NCBI GenBank assembly: GCA_902780985.1
Contig: CACZHN010000011.1
Span: 1 to 46,147 of the forward strand
Length of the DNA stretch: 46,147 nucleotides
Reading direction: 5' to 3'
From: an uncultured Lachnospiraceae bacterium
GTDB taxonomy: Bacteria > Bacillota_A > Clostridia > Lachnospirales > Lachnospiraceae
Shown one piece after another: positions 8,138-17,260 of the stretch; the stretch's first letter is position 1; every line of letters starts with the position of its first letter. Below the pieces are notes generated by a model. It was not told where the DNA came from. It was given only the letters and a program-made list of their open reading frames with translations, and searched no databases. A program made the translations under genes and the position numbers.

Positions 8138-8139
8138 GA

Positions 8140-9579
8140 ATGAGTAAGGAATACGAAGTTGTTATAGGCCTCGAGGTTCACGTAGAGCTGAACACAAAGA
8201 CAAAGATTTTCTGCGGATGTTCCACTGAGTTCGGTGGCGCACCGAATACACATGTATGCCCGGTATGTTCGGGTATGCCGGGATCACTTCCGGTTCTTAA
8301 CAGAGAAGTAGTAAATAAGGCAATATCCGTTGGTCTTGCCACAAACTGTGAGATAACAAGAAATTCAAAGTTTGACCGTAAGAATTATTTCTATCCGGAC
8401 AACCCACAGAACTATCAGATCTCACAGCTCTATTATCCTATCTGCCGTAACGGACATGTGGATATAGAGACAGAAGAAGGCGGTAAGAAAGCCGTAAGAA
8501 TTCACGAGATCCATATGGAAGAGGATGCGGGTAAGCTTATCCACGATCCTATCACAGACGATACATATGTAGATTTCAACCGTTCGGGAGTTCCTCTTAT
8601 CGAGATCGTATCCGAGCCGGATATGAGATCTGCGGATGAAGTTGTGGCTTATCTTGAGAAGCTTCGCGAGACTATTATTTATCTCGGAGCATCGGACTGC
8701 AAGCTCAACGAAGGATCCATGAGAGCCGACGTAAACCTTTCCATCAGAGAGAAGGGTTCGGAGGAATTCGGTACAAGAACAGAGTCAAAGAACCTGAACT
8801 CTTTCAGAGCTATTCGTCGATGCATCGAAAATGAGATCGCAAGACAGATAGATATTCTCGAAGAAGGCGGACAGGTTGTTCAGGAAACACGTCGTTGGGA
8901 TGACGAGAAGGGTTATTCATATCCGATGCGTTCCAAGGAAGACGCTCAGGATTACAGATATTTCCCTGATCCTGACCTTGTTCCTATCATCGTTTCCGAT
9001 GAGTGGATCGATGAGATCCTGGCTGCACAGCCTGAGTTCAGAGATGCAAAGAAGGAAAGATATAAGCAGGAATACGAACTTCCTGATTATGATATAGACC
9101 AGATCACAGGTTCCAAGAAGATGTCCGAAATCTTCGAGGGAGCGGTTGCCGAGGGAGCAGATCCTAAGAAAGCTTCCAACTGGCTGATGGTTGAGACCAT
9201 GAGACTTATGAAGGACACCGGAATCGATGCCGAGTCGCTGAAGTTCAGCCCTAAGAATCTGGCTGCACTCATCAAGCTTGTTGATTCGAAAGAGATCAAC
9301 GGCGGCGTTGCCAAGGAAGTATTTGAGAAGGCAGTATTCTCGGATGATCTTGATCCGGTTAAATACGTAGCTGACAACAATCTTTCCACAAAGGCGGATT
9401 CGGGACAGCTTCTCGAAGTTGTAAAGAAGGCTATCGAAGCAAATCCGAAGGCTGTCGAAGATGTGAAGAACGGCAAGCAGAAGGCAATCGGAGCCATAGT
9501 CGGTTTCGTAATGAAGGAAATGAAAGGCAAGTGTGATCCGGGTGAGGTTAACAAGCTCATAGCGGAAGAACTTAAGTAA
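8140..9579 (+). CDS. gatB: Asp/Glu-tRNA amidotransferase subunit B
   Basis: GatB binds the mischarged tRNA and phosphorylates then amidates the Asp or Glu carboxylate. The 479-aa length is normal. Visible motifs are the N-terminal YEVVIGLEVHVEL, Zn-site cysteines (CGCSTEFG and HVCPVCSGMPG), FDRKNYFYPDNPQNYQ, and the C-terminal YqeY-like tail (KQKAIGAIVGFVMKEMKGK). The ribosome site AAAGGAGG (8122-8129) lies inside the end of gatA and the start codon is 2 nt after the gatA stop, so translation is probably coupled. Only 24 nt separate it from the next gene and no terminator is seen between them. Confidence 0.97.
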   Translation: MSKEYEVVIGLEVHVELNTKTKIFCGCSTEFGGAPNTHVCPVCSGMPGSLPVLNREVVNKAISVGLATNCEITRNSKFDRKNYFYPDNPQNYQISQLYYPICRNGHVDIETEEGGKKAVRIHEIHMEEDAGKLIHDPITDDTYVDFNRSGVPLIEIVSEPDMRSADEVVAYLEKLRETIIYLGASDCKLNEGSMRADVNLSIREKGSEEFGTRTESKNLNSFRAIRRCIENEIARQIDILEEGGQVVQETRRWDDEKGYSYPMRSKEDAQDYRYFPDPDLVPIIVSDEWIDEILAAQPEFRDAKKERYKQEYELPDYDIDQITGSKKMSEIFEGAVAEGADPKKASNWLMVETMRLMKDTGIDAESLKFSPKNLAALIKLVDSKEINGGVAKEVFEKAVFSDDLDPVKYVADNNLSTKADSGQLLEVVKKAIEANPKAVEDVKNGKQKAIGAIVGFVMKEMKGKCDPGEVNKLIAEELK

Positions 9580-9603
9580 TTATAGAAGACAAGAGACGTT
9601 AAC

Positions 9604-10359
9604 ATGATGGAACTTACAGTTGTGATGCCTGTCTACAATGAAGGCGAACGCATTTACAGAAACTTAATAGAAACAGCAGCACAGCTTGAGAAGTTCTGCC
9701 CGTCATTTCTTATCATAGCGGTAAACGACGGAAGCAGCGACGAATCGAAGCAGGAGATAGAAAGAGCTGCCGCAGCTGACAGCAGGATCAAAGTAATATC
9801 TTATGATGATAATAAAGGTAAAGGATATGCGGTAAGAAGAGGAATGCTTGCCGCAAAGTCGGAGTACGTTGCATTTCTGGATTCGGATCTGGAAATACCG
9901 CCGTATCTTCTCGAAGGCTTCCTGAGAAGCGCATACGAAGAGAACGCGGATGTGGTCATCGGATCCAAGATGCATAAGGACTCCAAGATAGAGTATCCGT
10001 TCCTGAGAAAGATCATGAGCTACGGATATTACTACTTTATGAAAATGCTGTTCGGTCTGAAGGTAAAGGATACTCAGACGGGTATCAAAATGTTCAGAAC
10101 ATCCAAGGCACTTCCGGTGCTGAAGGCCATGAGGACCAGCAGATTCTCTTTCGATATAGAATTACTGGCAATCTCATCAAAACTTAATTATAAGATCATC
10201 GAGATGCCGGTAGTTGTTAACTTCTCGAGAAATAAAGCTAACAGATCAAGAATAAGGATTCGCAGTATATTTGAAATGATCCGAGACTCCTTTAGGATAA
10301 AGTTTTATCTGTCACATTTTTCACTCCAGGGAGGCGATTATGGGAAAAAACGTTCTTGA
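9604..10359 (+). CDS. GT2 glycosyltransferase, dolichol-phosphate-sugar synthase type
   Basis: Cytosolic or membrane-bound GT-A transferase of 251 aa, likely making a polyprenyl-phosphate sugar. It starts MELTVVMPVYNEGERIY and has NDGSSDE (nucleotide binding), the DSDLEIP DxD-type metal site, and the TQTGIKMF segment typical of DPM1-like enzymes. No C-terminal membrane helices are visible. The start is ATG at 9604 or 9607; the ribosome site is weak. It overlaps the LCP gene by 20 nt, so the two are translated together. It is the first gene of the glycan cluster, 24 nt after gatB. The sugar cannot be named. Confidence 0.85.
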   Translation: MMELTVVMPVYNEGERIYRNLIETAAQLEKFCPSFLIIAVNDGSSDESKQEIERAAAADSRIKVISYDDNKGKGYAVRRGMLAAKSEYVAFLDSDLEIPPYLLEGFLRSAYEENADVVIGSKMHKDSKIEYPFLRKIMSYGYYYFMKMLFGLKVKDTQTGIKMFRTSKALPVLKAMRTSRFSFDIELLAISSKLNYKIIEMPVVVNFSRNKANRSRIRIRSIFEMIRDSFRIKFYLSHFSLQGGDYGKKRS

Positions 10360-11767
10360 TAATATCAAGGAAATAAAGGAATCAGAAGAAGCAAAGAAGG
10401 CAGTCGAAGCCGAGGTGAAAGAGACCGAAAAGGCAGTCGAGGCCGAGGTGAAAGAGACCGAAAAGACGGTCGAAGCCGAGGTGAAAGAGACCGAAAAGAC
10501 GGTCGAAACAGAGGTGAAAGAGGCTGAAGAAACAGTCGAAGCCGAAGTCGAAACAGCTTCGAAAGAATCCGAGAAAAAAGAATCCACGAAAAAAGATAAA
10601 AAAGAAAAAAAAGAGAAAAAAGCTAAAGAGTTTACATACGCTGATTACAACAAAATTCATAATGATGACGATATAGCAGGCGATAACAGAAAATCAGTAG
10701 CGAGATGGATCATTACATTTCTCATCGAGCTTATACTGGTAGTTGGTTTGATCGCTGCTATTATTGTGGTTAAGGCACGTAACAAATGGGGTCTGGCGGA
10801 CATCACCGATCTCAGCGAGCAGGATCTTATGATCAACGCCGGTGCCAACAAAGATATGGATAATTACACAAACATAGCGCTCTTCGGTCTTGATTCCAGA
10901 GACAAGTCAATGGGAATCGGACATCAGAGTGACGCCATGCTTGTTATCAGCATTAACAATACAACCAAGGAAGTTAAGGTTATCTCCGTATACAGAGATA
11001 TGCTGCTGGATATTCCGGGACAGGACGGTACGGCAAAGGCCGGCTCGGCTTATGCATTCGGCGGACCGCTTCTTGCAATCCAGATGCTCAATTCAAATCT
11101 GGATCTGAACATTTCCGAGTTTATCACAGCAAACTGGGAAGGCTTCACCCGTGCGGTTGATGCCCTCGGCGGAGTTACGGTTCATATCGAGGAAGATGAG
11201 ATCGAGATGATCAATCTTTGTATCTCGGATCAGATAACAACCAATAACATGGCTTCAAACGGTGTATACGAAACAGGTTATGTAACACTTAACGGTGTTC
11301 AGGCTACAGCGTATGCACGTATCAGAAGTACGGGCCAGGGAGATATAACAAGAACGGAGAGACAGCGTGAAGTTCTGCTGGCGCTCATGACAAAGGTTAA
11401 GTCCGCAGATGCGGCAACCATCGACAAGACTCTTGATATGTTCTTCCCGTACATAAAGACATCTATTACGGAAGACGACATGATAAGCATCATGAAAGAT
11501 GTTATGTCTTACAAGATAGACAGTACCGTAGGTTATCCGTTCTCATATGAGTATTATGAGGATGAGGTTAAGGGCTCATGCCTTTCACCTGAGAATCATA
11601 TTCAAAATGTAACGGCACTTCATGAATACCTTTTCGGTACCAAGGCATACAAGCCGACGGACAAAGTTCAGAAGATCAGCAAGAAGCTGTCTGATGAAAC
11701 AGGTGTAGGTGATAGAGGACCTGTAGTTGTTCATCCGGTTTTCGTATCGGATGATTCAGACGAGTAA
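10340..11767 (+). CDS. LytR-CpsA-Psr (LCP) family polymer-to-peptidoglycan ligase
   Basis: Predicted membrane-anchored enzyme of 475 aa that transfers a lipid-linked glycan to peptidoglycan. It has a highly charged cytoplasmic N-terminus (1-115) with four 11-residue repeats of the AVEAEVKETEK type and a Lys-rich stretch, one membrane helix at about 123-145 (WIITFLIELILVVGLIAAII), then an extracytoplasmic LCP domain (about 178-400) with ALFGLDSRD, HQSDAMLV, ISVYRDML and the RIRSTGQGDITRTERQR arginine block. All core LCP motifs are present. The ribosome site AGGGAGG (10328-10334) is 5 nt from the ATG. Its position at the head of the glycan genes supports a role in anchoring the exported polymer. 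Confidence 0.9.
   Translation: MGKNVLDNIKEIKESEEAKKAVEAEVKETEKAVEAEVKETEKTVEAEVKETEKTVETEVKEAEETVEAEVETASKESEKKESTKKDKKEKKEKKAKEFTYADYNKIHNDDDIAGDNRKSVARWIITFLIELILVVGLIAAIIVVKARNKWGLADITDLSEQDLMINAGANKDMDNYTNIALFGLDSRDKSMGIGHQSDAMLVISINNTTKEVKVISVYRDMLLDIPGQDGTAKAGSAYAFGGPLLAIQMLNSNLDLNISEFITANWEGFTRAVDALGGVTVHIEEDEIEMINLCISDQITTNNMASNGVYETGYVTLNGVQATAYARIRSTGQGDITRTERQREVLLALMTKVKSADAATIDKTLDMFFPYIKTSITEDDMISIMKDVMSYKIDSTVGYPFSYEYYEDEVKGSCLSPENHIQNVTALHEYLFGTKAYKPTDKVQKISKKLSDETGVGDRGPVVVHPVFVSDDSDE
10400..10556 (+). repeat. 33-nt tandem repeats in the LCP gene
   Basis: Units of 33 nt begin at 10400, 10433, 10466 and 10499, with a partial fifth at 10532-10556. The first three are nearly identical and the fourth diverges. 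Each encodes 11 residues of the pattern VEAEVKETEK, probably helical. The unit length keeps frame, so copy-number change would alter only the length of the cytoplasmic arm. Confidence 0.9.
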
Positions 11768-11795
11768 AGAGGGATAATTCGGAGGCCCCACCTTG

Positions 11796-14096
11796 ATGAA
11801 TAATGGATTTAACAGAAAAAAAGAAATATTACTTGTGCTTTCATCATGGCTGGTTGTAATGAGTCTTGCATTTATAAAGGTCTGGTACGGTGGTATGACA
11901 GTTACCACATCAAACCTTTTGTACATGATGCCGCCCTTTAACATACAGGGAGTTTCGATAGAAGGCCCGGTGCTCAGTGATTCGATAGATTCTCATCTGC
12001 CGGATATGTATAAGCTGTTTACGCTGGGAGATATGTCGATATGGGACGGAATGAATGCATTCGGATTCCCGTCAACATATAACCTTCTGCTTAATCCCTT
12101 TAATCTTGTTTTCCTGCTTTCCTTTAAGTACGGTATATTACTTAATTCCATCCTGAAGTATTCAATGGCATATTTCGGAATGTACTACTTTGCAAAGCAG
12201 CTTAAACTTCATCCTGTTGCAGGAGTACTTGCAGCAGTGAGCTATGCATTTTCATCCACAATGGTTATGTGGCACTTCTGGCCTCACACCGATGTTATGA
12301 TGCTGGCGCCGCTGATGTTCGCATTCGGCGAGAAGTTCATGAACAAGAAGGGCGTATATTATGTTCTCGCGGAAGCACTGGTGGTTTACTGGATGATAAT
12401 CGCGGGAATGCCTACCTATGCGGCATATGTTATATATCTGTTCGGATTCTATGTTTTATTCAGAGTCATTCAGATATACGGAAAAGATATTAAAGCAATA
12501 TTCCTTACTTATATCAAGTTCGGAGTTGCCATAGTCCTGGGAGTTGCGGCATCTCTCGGATATCTCTACACACTGATCACCATGACGGTGCTTAACGGAT
12601 ATTCCGACAGCCGTGCGGATCAGGGATATACATCACTTGAACCTAAATACCTGAGATCAATACTCATGCCGTATTACAGAGACGGCATGGAAATGCATAC
12701 TACGGAGACTACCGTATTCTTCGGAATTGCGGTAATGATCATCGCTGCATTTTTCTTTATCAGAATGACAAAGAAGAAGCAGTGGTTCTGGGTTATATCC
12801 ACAACAGTGGTAATGCTGATCGCATATACTCATTTACTGGATCCGGTATTCAACAAGATGCCGGGAATACATACTTCCCTGAAGTTCAGAGTTATCACGC
12901 TGGTGCCTTTCACATTAGCCGTTGTTGCGGCAATACAGCTCAGCGATATTCTGGAGAATCCGGAGGAGTATAAAAACAAGTGGTTAAGATATATCATCTA
13001 TGCGGTGATACTGGGAGTATGGGTGGTATTTAAAGTTACATATCCTGATGTTACGAAGGTTTTCAGAAACATCATATTCGTAGTGATGATAGCTGCGGCA
13101 GTTGAAGTGCTTATCCTTGTGAATAAAAATGCCGCAAAAAGAATCGGATGTGCGGTCATCCTGCTGATCGCCAGTGTCAACATGGGTGCCTTTGCAAGCG
13201 AGTACATGCCGCTTATCGAGGACGATGTGCCGGTAATTCCGACACCCACCGAAAGCATTGAGTACATTCAGGATAATCTGAAGTTCAGAGTGTTCGCGGG
13301 ACCGGACTGGACGTTCTTCCCGAGATCAAATGTATATTACGGCGTCAGAAGCATAACCTGCCATGGATTCATCAACACCAACAAGGATGTTGAGAAGTAT
13401 CTTAAATCCATGGATGAAAACATGTACGTGACCCGTACCAATACTCACGGAAGCGGCATCACAAATGTGAACCTCTTCAAGTATGCGGGAATCGACAAGC
13501 TTCTTGTGATATATCCGATAGACGAGCAGTATTCGGAGGATTACGAAGAAGTGCTTTATGCTTCGGACGGACTCAGAGTATATTCAACGGATAAGTTCAA
13601 TGACAGATTCTTTATCGGCTATGATGTAAAAACGGTTGATAACGATGACGCCATGCTTGAATATATGAAAGAGACTTATGTTCAGAACGGTGTGGTAATG
13701 CTTAAGTCCGATTACGACGCGAGCATAGCATCGGGAGAAGGAAGCGGAAGCTTCAGTATAGTGGAAGACGAAGGGGATTACATCAAACTGGATGTCAATG
13801 TGGACGGAAACAGGGTTTTCGTATTCGATGAATACAATGAAGGCAACTGGAAAGCCACCATCGACGGACAGGATGCAAAAGTGCTTAAGGTCAATTATCT
13901 GTTTAATGCAGTGATCGTACCGGAAGGACATCATGAGGTCGTATTCAGATACGACACCAAGATACAGAATATTTTCTTTATTTGCACAGTGGTCATTGTT
14001 CTCACACTGGTGCTTATAATGCTGATATTAAGAATCAAAAACAGGAAGGACAGATCAGAAGATGAAACTGATAATTCAGATACCGTGTTACAATGA
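11796..14096 (+). CDS. YfhO-family polytopic membrane protein (GT-C-like)
   Basis: Integral membrane protein of 766 aa. There are many hydrophobic helices in residues 15-460, an acidic loop after helix 1 (about 60-90), a soluble extracytoplasmic region (about 480-730, with YNEGNWKATIDGQ and EGHHEVVFRYD), and a last helix at about 731-752 (IFFICTVVIVLTLVLIMLIL). This is the YfhO layout. In Bacillus subtilis YfhO acts with CsbB and GtcA to glycosylate lipoteichoic acid outside the membrane. The next gene overlaps by 35 nt and encodes a CsbB/GtrB-like GT2, supporting the same kind of role. A TTG at 11793 is in frame, but the ATG at 11796 with GGAGG at 11781-11785 is preferred. The acceptor is unknown. 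Confidence 0.8.
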   Translation: MNNGFNRKKEILLVLSSWLVVMSLAFIKVWYGGMTVTTSNLLYMMPPFNIQGVSIEGPVLSDSIDSHLPDMYKLFTLGDMSIWDGMNAFGFPSTYNLLLNPFNLVFLLSFKYGILLNSILKYSMAYFGMYYFAKQLKLHPVAGVLAAVSYAFSSTMVMWHFWPHTDVMMLAPLMFAFGEKFMNKKGVYYVLAEALVVYWMIIAGMPTYAAYVIYLFGFYVLFRVIQIYGKDIKAIFLTYIKFGVAIVLGVAASLGYLYTLITMTVLNGYSDSRADQGYTSLEPKYLRSILMPYYRDGMEMHTTETTVFFGIAVMIIAAFFFIRMTKKKQWFWVISTTVVMLIAYTHLLDPVFNKMPGIHTSLKFRVITLVPFTLAVVAAIQLSDILENPEEYKNKWLRYIIYAVILGVWVVFKVTYPDVTKVFRNIIFVVMIAAAVEVLILVNKNAAKRIGCAVILLIASVNMGAFASEYMPLIEDDVPVIPTPTESIEYIQDNLKFRVFAGPDWTFFPRSNVYYGVRSITCHGFINTNKDVEKYLKSMDENMYVTRTNTHGSGITNVNLFKYAGIDKLLVIYPIDEQYSEDYEEVLYASDGLRVYSTDKFNDRFFIGYDVKTVDNDDAMLEYMKETYVQNGVVMLKSDYDASIASGEGSGSFSIVEDEGDYIKLDVNVDGNRVFVFDEYNEGNWKATIDGQDAKVLKVNYLFNAVIVPEGHHEVVFRYDTKIQNIFFICTVVIVLTLVLIMLILRIKNRKDRSEDETDNSDTVLQ

Positions 14097-15012
14097 AGCA
14101 GAAACCCTTGAGATAGCCTTAAACGATCTTCCGAAGCATATCGACGGAATTGATGAGATCGAATACCTCATAATCAACGACGGAAGTAAGGATGCTACGG
14201 TTGAGGTTGCAAAGCGCTGGGGAGTTAACTATGTGGTTAACTTCAGAAGAAACAAAGGTCTGGCTCACGGATTCATGGCAGGTATAGATGCCTGTCTCAG
14301 AAACGGAGCGGATATAATCGTAAATACCGATGCGGACAATCAGTATAACGGTGCTGATATCGAAACAATAGTAAGACCTATTCTTGAAGGCAAGACCGAC
14401 ATCGTGATCGGTGAAAGACCTATAGACAATACAGAGCATTTCTCACCGCTTAAGAAGAAGCTTCAGCATTTCGGAAGCTGGGTTGTAAGAAAGGCTTCCA
14501 ACTCGGACATCCCGGATGCACCGAGCGGATTCAGAGCCTTCAGCAGAGAAGCGGCTATGAGACTTAATGTAACCAACGAATATACCTACACACTTGAGAC
14601 TATCGTTCAGGCAGGAAGAGAGAAGATCGCACAGACTTCCGTTCCTATCAGAACAAACGGAGAGTTAAGACCGTCAAGACTTTTCAACAGCATGATGGGC
14701 TATGTAAAGAAGTCCATGGTTACAATACTCAGAGCATATCTGATGTATTCACCGCTGAAGACTTTCACCATTATCGGTCTTATCCCGTTCCTTATCGGTG
14801 TGATAATCGATATAAGATACCTTATTTACTTCTTCCAGAATGTAGGCGGACATATCCAGTCACTTATTCTGGGAAGTACTCTGATCATGGTTGGCTTCAT
14901 GACATTTGTTATCGGCCTCCTGGCAGATATTATATCCAAGAACAGAAAGATACTTGAAGATGTTCAGTATCATGTAAGAAAGATGGATTATGATGGGGAT
15001 AATAAGAGATAA
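14062..15012 (+). CDS. GT2 glycosyltransferase with two C-terminal membrane helices (CsbB/GtrB-like)
   Basis: Likely makes an undecaprenyl-phosphate sugar on the cytoplasmic face. It has 316 aa: a GT-A domain (1-225) with IQIPCYNEAETLE, INDGSKD, the metal-site NTDADNQ and the DAPSGFRAFS segment, followed by two membrane helices (about 238-258 and 271-294). This two-helix tail is typical of CsbB/GtrB-type enzymes that work with a GtrA flippase and an extracytoplasmic GT-C protein. It overlaps the YfhO gene by 35 nt and is overlapped by the flippase gene by 23 nt. The sugar is unknown. Confidence 0.85.
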   Translation: MKLIIQIPCYNEAETLEIALNDLPKHIDGIDEIEYLIINDGSKDATVEVAKRWGVNYVVNFRRNKGLAHGFMAGIDACLRNGADIIVNTDADNQYNGADIETIVRPILEGKTDIVIGERPIDNTEHFSPLKKKLQHFGSWVVRKASNSDIPDAPSGFRAFSREAAMRLNVTNEYTYTLETIVQAGREKIAQTSVPIRTNGELRPSRLFNSMMGYVKKSMVTILRAYLMYSPLKTFTIIGLIPFLIGVIIDIRYLIYFFQNVGGHIQSLILGSTLIMVGFMTFVIGLLADIISKNRKILEDVQYHVRKMDYDGDNKR

Positions 15013-16270
15013 GCTTCTTTATTCGAAAAACATAAACAAGTCAGCTTATTTTTGGAATGCATTTGCGGCAATGATGAATTCATTTCAGACCATGCTGCTT
15101 CTGCTTGTAATAACACATTTCGGAGACGATACAGATTCCAGTATCTTCGTAATGGCCTATGCCGTGGGAAATCTCATGTTAAATGTAGGAAAGTACGGAG
15201 TGCGTCAGTATCAGGTAACCGATGTGACTGAGAAGAACAGCTTCTCGGATTATCTTCATGCCAGATTTGCCTCTAACGGCATCATGCTGGCGGGAATAGC
15301 CATATATCTTCTGGTACACGGCATCAAGGGTGACTATTCGGGCGAAAAGATGGCAGTTGTCTTTATGATATGCATGGTGAAGTTCGTTGAAGCTTTCGAA
15401 GATGTGTATCACGGAAGGATGCAGCAGAAGGGAAGACTGGATGTTGCGGGAAGGATCCTCGGTATAAGACTGGGCCTCTTCATCGTATTTTTCGCGGTAT
15501 TGTACATCATAACAAGATCTCTTATCGTGACCACCGCAGTCAACCTTGCGATAACGATCATCCTTTCAATAGTGATGAATTATTCGGTCTTCGGTGAATT
15601 TTCCGAAGGAAGCGGAAAGACAAGAAATATCAAGAAGATCATGATAGAATGTTTTCCGCTGTGCCTCAGCATGTGCCTTAACATGTACATAGCCAACGGC
15701 CCGAAATACACCATCGATACGGTGGTGGACGATTATGTTCAGACAAGATTCAATATTATATTTATGCCGGTGTTTATCATAGCCCTTCTGGCAAACTTCG
15801 TATTTCAGCCGGTGCTGAAGAATATGGGTGAGCTGTGGCATGACGGACATGTGAAGGCATTTGTATCAAAGACCGTAAAGCTCGGCCTGCTGGTAGTTGC
15901 CATCGATATAGTGATAGTACTGGTGGGAAGCGTGATAGGATGCCCTGTTCTGGGTATGGTCTACGGAGTGGATCTCAGCGAATACAGGATCCATCTCGTA
16001 ATGTTCATGTTTGCAGGCGGTATCATAGCACTGCAGAATCTGCTGATCATGGTGATAACAACCGTAAGATATCAGAAATATATGATCTACGGATATATTA
16101 TAACGGCGTTGATGACACTTTTATTCAACGGCAAGGTTCTTGCACTGAAGGGCCTGCTGACATTAACGGCGTATTTCCTGGTAATGATGGTCGTCCTTTT
16201 AATATACTGCATAATACTGTTGTGGGTGGCCGTTCGAAATAGGAGGAATACCGATTCCAATGCTGATTGA
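14990..16270 (+). CDS. Wzx-like polysaccharide flippase (first of two)
   Basis: Polytopic membrane protein of 426 aa with about 12 hydrophobic segments spread along its length, consistent with the MOP-superfamily flippases that translocate lipid-linked oligosaccharides. Features include an N-terminal helix after KSAYFWNAFAAMMNSFQTM, the YGVRQYQVTD segment common to these proteins, and a C-terminal hydrophobic pair. It overlaps the preceding GT2 by 23 nt and the next gene by 11 nt. The ribosome site is weak, as expected for coupled translation. It is only distantly like the second flippase (36605-38047). The lipid-linked substrate is not predictable. Confidence 0.75.
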   Translation: MMGIIRDKLLYSKNINKSAYFWNAFAAMMNSFQTMLLLLVITHFGDDTDSSIFVMAYAVGNLMLNVGKYGVRQYQVTDVTEKNSFSDYLHARFASNGIMLAGIAIYLLVHGIKGDYSGEKMAVVFMICMVKFVEAFEDVYHGRMQQKGRLDVAGRILGIRLGLFIVFFAVLYIITRSLIVTTAVNLAITIILSIVMNYSVFGEFSEGSGKTRNIKKIMIECFPLCLSMCLNMYIANGPKYTIDTVVDDYVQTRFNIIFMPVFIIALLANFVFQPVLKNMGELWHDGHVKAFVSKTVKLGLLVVAIDIVIVLVGSVIGCPVLGMVYGVDLSEYRIHLVMFMFAGGIIALQNLLIMVITTVRYQKYMIYGYIITALMTLLFNGKVLALKGLLTLTAYFLVMMVVLLIYCIILLWVAVRNRRNTDSNAD

Positions 16271-17246
16271 TAAAGAATTAGTCGGAAAAAAAGTATTATT
16301 TATAACAACTAAAAATACGGATTATCTCAGAAATACACAGGAGACGGATATCATATCCGGCTCCGCGGAGGATATTACTGTACTGGGCTCCGGAGATAAA
16401 AGCTATGTGAAAAGACTTATCAAAGTCTATTTCAAACTGATGACGATGAGAATGAAAAAGTTCGACACCGTTTTTGTGGGCTTTTCTCCGCAGCTTATTA
16501 TTCCGCTGTTTAAATTCAAATTTCGCGGTAAAACAGTAATATCGGATTTTTTTATTTCCGTATATGATACGATGGTAAACGATCGGAAGAAGTTCAAGCC
16601 ACGCAGTTTCATGGGAAAGATCTGCAGATGGGTTGATAAGAAGACCATCAGGGGTTCTGATTACACCATAGTGGATACCAAGGCTGACAGGGATTACTTC
16701 GCCGAAGAATTCGGCCTTAATCCGGGAAAGACGGATGTACTTTATCTGAAGGCGGATAACGACATTTACTATCCGAGAGAAAAGAAGAAGCCGGAGAAAC
16801 TTAAGGATAAGTTCACGGTACTTTACTTCGGATCCATCCTTCCGCTTCAGGGCGTTGAGGTCATCACCGATGCCATGGATATCCTGAAGGACAGAACCGA
16901 TATGCAGTTCATCATCATCGGTCCTATAGGAAAGAATATAAGACATATAGAGTCGGAAAATATAAAGTATATCAATTGGCTGCCGCAGGATAAGCTGGCA
17001 AAGTACATAAGCTACGCAGACCTCTGTCTGGCAGGCCACTTTAATAAAGATATTGATAAAGCTAAGAGAACCATCGCAGGTAAGACATACATTTACGAAA
17101 ATATGAAAAAGCCGATGATTCTCGGAGAAAACAGCGCAAATCACGAGCTGTTCCGGGAAGACGAAACTCACTTCTTTGTGGAAATGGGTGACGCCGGAAA
17201 GCTTGCGGACAAGATACTTGAGGTTAAAGACAGAATAAATTTATAA
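16260..17246 (+). CDS. GT-B glycosyltransferase (GT4-like)
   Basis: Protein of 328 aa with no membrane helix. The C-terminal half has the GT4 Rossmann pattern: [18 protein letters not shown] (about 178-195), [29 protein letters not shown] and the Glu-containing [20 protein letters not shown] near the donor site. The N-terminal acceptor-side domain is short, and the family usually runs 350-400 aa, so this is a compact member. AGGAGG at 16241-16246 is 13 nt upstream of the ATG, rather far. The start overlaps the end of the flippase gene. It probably adds one sugar to the chain exported by the cluster. Confidence 0.78.
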   Translation: MLIDKELVGKKVLFITTKNTDYLRNTQETDIISGSAEDITVLGSGDKSYVKRLIKVYFKLMTMRMKKFDTVFVGFSPQLIIPLFKFKFRGKTVISDFFISVYDTMVNDRKKFKPRSFMGKICRWVDKKTIRGSDYTIVDTKADRDYFAEEFGLNPGKTDVLYLKADNDIYYPREKKKPEKLKDKFTVLYFGSILPLQGVEVITDAMDILKDRTDMQFIIIGPIGKNIRHIESENIKYINWLPQDKLAKYISYADLCLAGHFNKDIDKAKRTIAGKTYIYENMKKPMILGENSANHELFREDETHFFVEMGDAGKLADKILEVKDRINL

Positions 17247-17260
17247 GACGAGGAAGAGAT

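Noticed and set aside
10321..10660. Minus-strand Ser- or Phe-rich open frames opposite the LCP gene start
   Set aside because: Artefacts of the 33-nt tandem repeat and Lys-rich coding on the plus strand.
16296..17171. Minus-strand open frame of about 291 codons opposite the GT4 gene
   Set aside because: Same shadow pattern; the plus strand has a clear GT-B product.
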